Assembly: GCF_918797505.1 (NCBI RefSeq)
Contig: NC_092801.1
Span: 19,406,116 to 19,470,115 of the forward strand
Direction: 5' to 3'
Length of the DNA: 64,000 nucleotides
Source: Bemisia tabaci
Lineage: Eukaryota; Arthropoda; Insecta; Hemiptera; Aleyrodidae
Part shown: positions 61,440 to 64,000 of the stretch, one piece after another
Layout of the letters: every line of letters starts with the position of its first letter
Position numbering within the stretch: position 1 is the stretch's first letter
Made by a program: the position numbers and the translations under genes
The notes under the pieces: generated by a model
What the model saw: the letters and a program-made list of their open reading frames with translations, nothing else
The model's database searches: none
Told to the model about the DNA's origin: nothing

Positions 61440-61980
61440 TACGAGCTTTTTCTCTCAGTATTGCGCAAAATGAGCTATTTTTCCAGCGATTTTGTGAAAA
61501 ACAAAAGTGAAAATTACGCAGTAATCATCAATCGCGGCGAACTCCAAATTTTCCCGGCGGTTGTGTAAAATCAATAATCATACCTGTAATTACCAGTAAT
61601 TAGAGATTGCAAAAAGCTATGATTTTCCTTCAATTTCGCATGATACCACATACCTACTCCGGAGTTCGAACAGTTGCTCACTTCATTTTCATTTGTTAAT
61701 ACGTGAGAAATTGTGCAAATTTCATCTCAATATCGCAAGAAGTACGCGATATTCTTAGCGGATTCGTTACATCACGAAGATTACGCGCTTTGCATCTCGG
61801 TATCGTGCAAAATGCGCAGTGATTTGTAGTGATTTTGTAAAAAATATTGAAGAATCGCGGGAAATACCCGATTTTCCCGGCGGTTTTGTAAAAGCAATAA
61901 AAATTGCGCGTTATTCAAACAGTATCGCGGCATGTACGCTGATTTCCCAGCGGTTAATTATGAACATATAAAATCTTACA
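61440..61980. repeat. Direct repeat, left copy (partner 63440-63840)
   Basis: AAAGCTATGATTTTCCTTCA, ACATACCTACTCCGGAGTTC, ATCTCAATATCGCAAGAAGT and GGATTCGTTACATCACGAAG recur in the same order and orientation at 63510-63700. AT-rich with many short GATTTTGTAAAA-like motifs; no coding frame. Confidence 0.65.
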
Positions 61981-63430
61981 ATTGAATCAGTGACTTCGAA
62001 AACACACCAACTCGGGTTTTTTTCGATTTTCACTTTGTTACGATTTAGTAACACTTACGGATAGAAGCATCTGCACGCAAAAGGAAATTTCGAAATTGCT
62101 TGAAACAGCGATGGGAAATGGGAAAAATCGAAGTATTTCATTGGAAAAACCAATTTTTGGCCATTTCAAGGGAAACGGGTGACCATCCGATTTTGCGGTT
62201 TTCTTTTTTCGGTTCAGTATACCTAGTACCAACAAGTTATATAAATACTAGAGGGCTACGCCCCCTGGCCGCTACGCGGCCCAACCCCCTGAAAGCGCTC
62301 CGCGCCATCAATGGGCCGCTTCGCGGCCTTATTTTTTACCATCTATCAGTGTTAGTTTCATTTTGCCCCTAAAAAATTACGATATAAGGTATACTTTACT
62401 TTCAGAATGAAATAATTTTTGGTTTTAATGAATAAAGAAAATATTTTTTTTTAAAGTCAAAAGGACGCGTTTTGGAATGACTGCTTGATGAAATATTGCT
62501 GTAAAACAACGAATAATGATAATCAGGTAATAATTAAGGTAGCCAGGAACTGGGAATCGAACCCACAACGTGATCTAAAAGCACGCATTCGACGTCGTAG
62601 ACGACTCGGCCACCGCTCGAACGGTGATGTTTCGGCGTGAATCTTGTGTAGATGAGTATAGAGCTGATGCGCAGGCTACACATCCACTGTGCAACCTCTT
62701 CGACCACTGCGCATCCTCCCGCGCATAGCGGTAGCAGTCCCGGAGCATTCTGTAAATTCACTCGCTTTTATAATGTGATTTTAAAAAAACCTGGGTCCTA
62801 TTTCCAAAATGCAATTAGAGCGGGCTCATCTAGGGCCAATTACCTGTCGATTTACGCAAAAATCATGGAAATCGGCCCGGTAGAACGCTCAAACGAACTA
62901 TGACAAAAAGTATAAATTTACATTGTTTAAATGGGAGAATTCGCAACTTTACCACGTAATATAAAAAAACCTGGTTCATATTTTGAAAATCTGAAAAGAG
63001 TTGGCTAATCTAGAGACAATTGCCCGTCGATAGCCGCAAAAATCATGAAAATCGGCCCGGTAGAAGGCTGGAACTAAGCGTTACCAGTTACGCAAAATTA
63101 GGAGGTCTTGGAGCTTATAGTATAAGATTCAAGCGTTAACCAGGCCGAAAAATATAAATTCTACAGGGCAGACTATGAAAAATCAGTATCTGAAAGTCGG
63201 TGAGAACGAAAACACACCAACTCGGAAATTTTTAAACGCTTAATTCTCTGTCATCAAACATGGTGTTTCAATTTCAACTTGGTGCTTTACATAGTCTCTG
63301 AGTACTTGTCCTTTGGCACCAAAAATGTTTTTCTTAAACTGACTTCTTCGCCCGCAGCGCAGTTTTAGGTGTTTCCTAAAGAATTTTTTTTCCCCGAGTT
63401 GGTGTGTTTTTGAACTCGCTGATTCAATTA
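61980..63430. mobile_element. TIR element with AATCAG..ACACACCAACTCGG ends, inside the direct-repeat region
   Basis: TTGAATCAGTGACTTCGAAA and ACACACCAACTCGG at the left; CCGAGTTGGTGTGT with TGAACTCGCTGATTCAATTA at the right. A smaller internal pair of the same ACACACCAACTCGG motif (63205 and 63392) may be a nested MITE of about 220 bp. Also inside: a GC palindrome cluster at 62250-62330 (GGGCTACGCCCC, GGCCGCTACGCGGCC, GGCCGCTTCGCGGCC) and a tRNA-like sequence. Confidence 0.55.
62537..62622 (-). repeat. tRNA-like SINE head or tRNA pseudogene
   Basis: The minus strand reads GAGCGGTGGCCGAGTCGTCT (A box) and, about 50 bases later, GTGGGTTCGATTCCCAGTTC (B box). The long variable region is in the style of tRNA-Leu/Ser, but the acceptor stem does not pair convincingly, so it is a SINE head or pseudogene rather than a working tRNA. 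Confidence 0.6.
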
Positions 63431-63439
63431 TCACCTCAG

Positions 63440-63912
63440 TATCTCAGAAAGGACGCGATTTCTTTAACCACGCGAGTACAATACTCGTAACCTTCGGTAA
63501 TTTGAGGTACGCAAAAAGCTACGATTTTCCTTCAATTGAGCACGATACCACATACCTACTCCGGAGTTCGAATAGTTGCTCGCTTCATTTCCGCTTGAAA
63601 AAAAAGTGAGAAATGGTGCAAATTTCATCTCAATATCGCGAGAAGTACGCGATATTCTTAGCGGATTCGTTACATCACGAAGATTACGCGCTATTCATCT
63701 CGATATCGTGCGAAACGTGCTATTTTTCCAGCGATTTTGTTATATAAAGTGAGAAACTACGCAATTATCATCGTAAAATCGCGGCAAATACTGGATTTTC
63801 CCCGGCGTTATTGTAAAATCATGAGCACGGCCGAGAGATAAGCCGATTCCGTTCGGATGATATATTTATGTATTTTGGAAAACTGATTAATAAATTATTG
63901 CTGGGGGCTTAC
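63440..63912. repeat. Direct repeat, right copy, and intron flank
   Basis: Partner of 61440-61980 up to about 63840; the last 70 bp before the exon show nothing distinct. Confidence 0.6.
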
Positions 63913-64000
63913 TTCGTACAGAATTGTTGCTAGATGGCTGTTCTTTTCTTGAGCCGTCTGCGCTTTTGATTTCAATTCATTCAAGTACGTCAGCACCTGG
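63913..64000 (-). CDS. CRCP: RPC9/CRCP-like, upstream exon (cut by the window edge)
   Basis: The visible 29 codons read QVLTYLNELKSKAQTAQEKN, then SHLATILYE, before donor GAA/GTAAGC, in phase 0 with the exon at 59439. This is the region between the first helix of RPC9 and the LTKxEK segment; human RPC9 has a similar LTDLKEQ-type helix and a T-I-x-YE end before its next segment. The true N-terminus lies beyond the right edge. Confidence 0.8.

Noticed and set aside
1..64000. CRISPR array, rRNA genes or bacterial operons
   Set aside because: No regularly spaced short repeats with unique spacers, no rRNA-like sequence, and gene structure is eukaryotic.

Overview
This is a piece of an animal nuclear genome, most likely an insect and possibly hemipteran. 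Split genes with GT-AG introns, intronless TATA-driven glycine-rich secreted (cuticle-like) genes, tRNA-derived SINEs and very many short inverted-repeat transposons all point there. A whitefly-like genome is my guess, not something the sequence proves. There are no bacterial operons and no CRISPR arrays.

Host genes are few. (1) A minus-strand gene for a multi-pass membrane protein has four recognisable exons between 14423 and 7512; its 3' end was not found. (2) Two paralogous intronless Gly-rich secreted proteins lie at 30992-31513 (minus) and 49817-50311 (plus). (3) At the right edge, on the minus strand, are the last three exons of an RNA polymerase III subunit RPC9/CRCP-like gene (64000-57847). 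The complete four-exon PTRH2-like peptidyl-tRNA hydrolase gene (57436-52301) follows directly. A splice donor just past the RPC9 stop codon suggests the two share transcript sequence.

The middle (21.4-49.2 kb) is rich in virus-derived and mobile DNA. At 26.6-28.6 kb is an uninterrupted parvovirus (densovirus)-type NS1 reading frame with HUH and superfamily 3 helicase motifs, overlapped in another frame by a 356-codon NS2-like ORF. At 24.2-24.9 kb is a fragment resembling the N-terminal region of Polinton/Maverick-type protein-primed DNA polymerase B. It is preceded by a GC-rich leader. The same leader heads two tandem copies (units A, 35939-40014, and B, 40418-46106) of a multi-ORF element I cannot assign. 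NS1 plus Polinton-type PolB is the gene combination known from Bidnaviridae. A bidna-like or parvo/Polinton-derived family sharing leader sequences is the most interesting hypothesis here, but it is unproven. Unit B ends against a truncated transposon-type ORF with a Cys-rich CXC domain.

The rest is mostly non-autonomous transposons, many in introns. They include a Mutator-like element carrying a broken FLYWCH/MULE transposase gene between 158-bp TIRs; hAT-like MITEs with 8-bp target duplications; large foldback elements; a triple nest of elements at 9.9-11.9 kb; hairpin repeats with perfect 41-bp arms; SINEs; and a minisatellite. Boundaries and identities were read by eye. No database search was possible.
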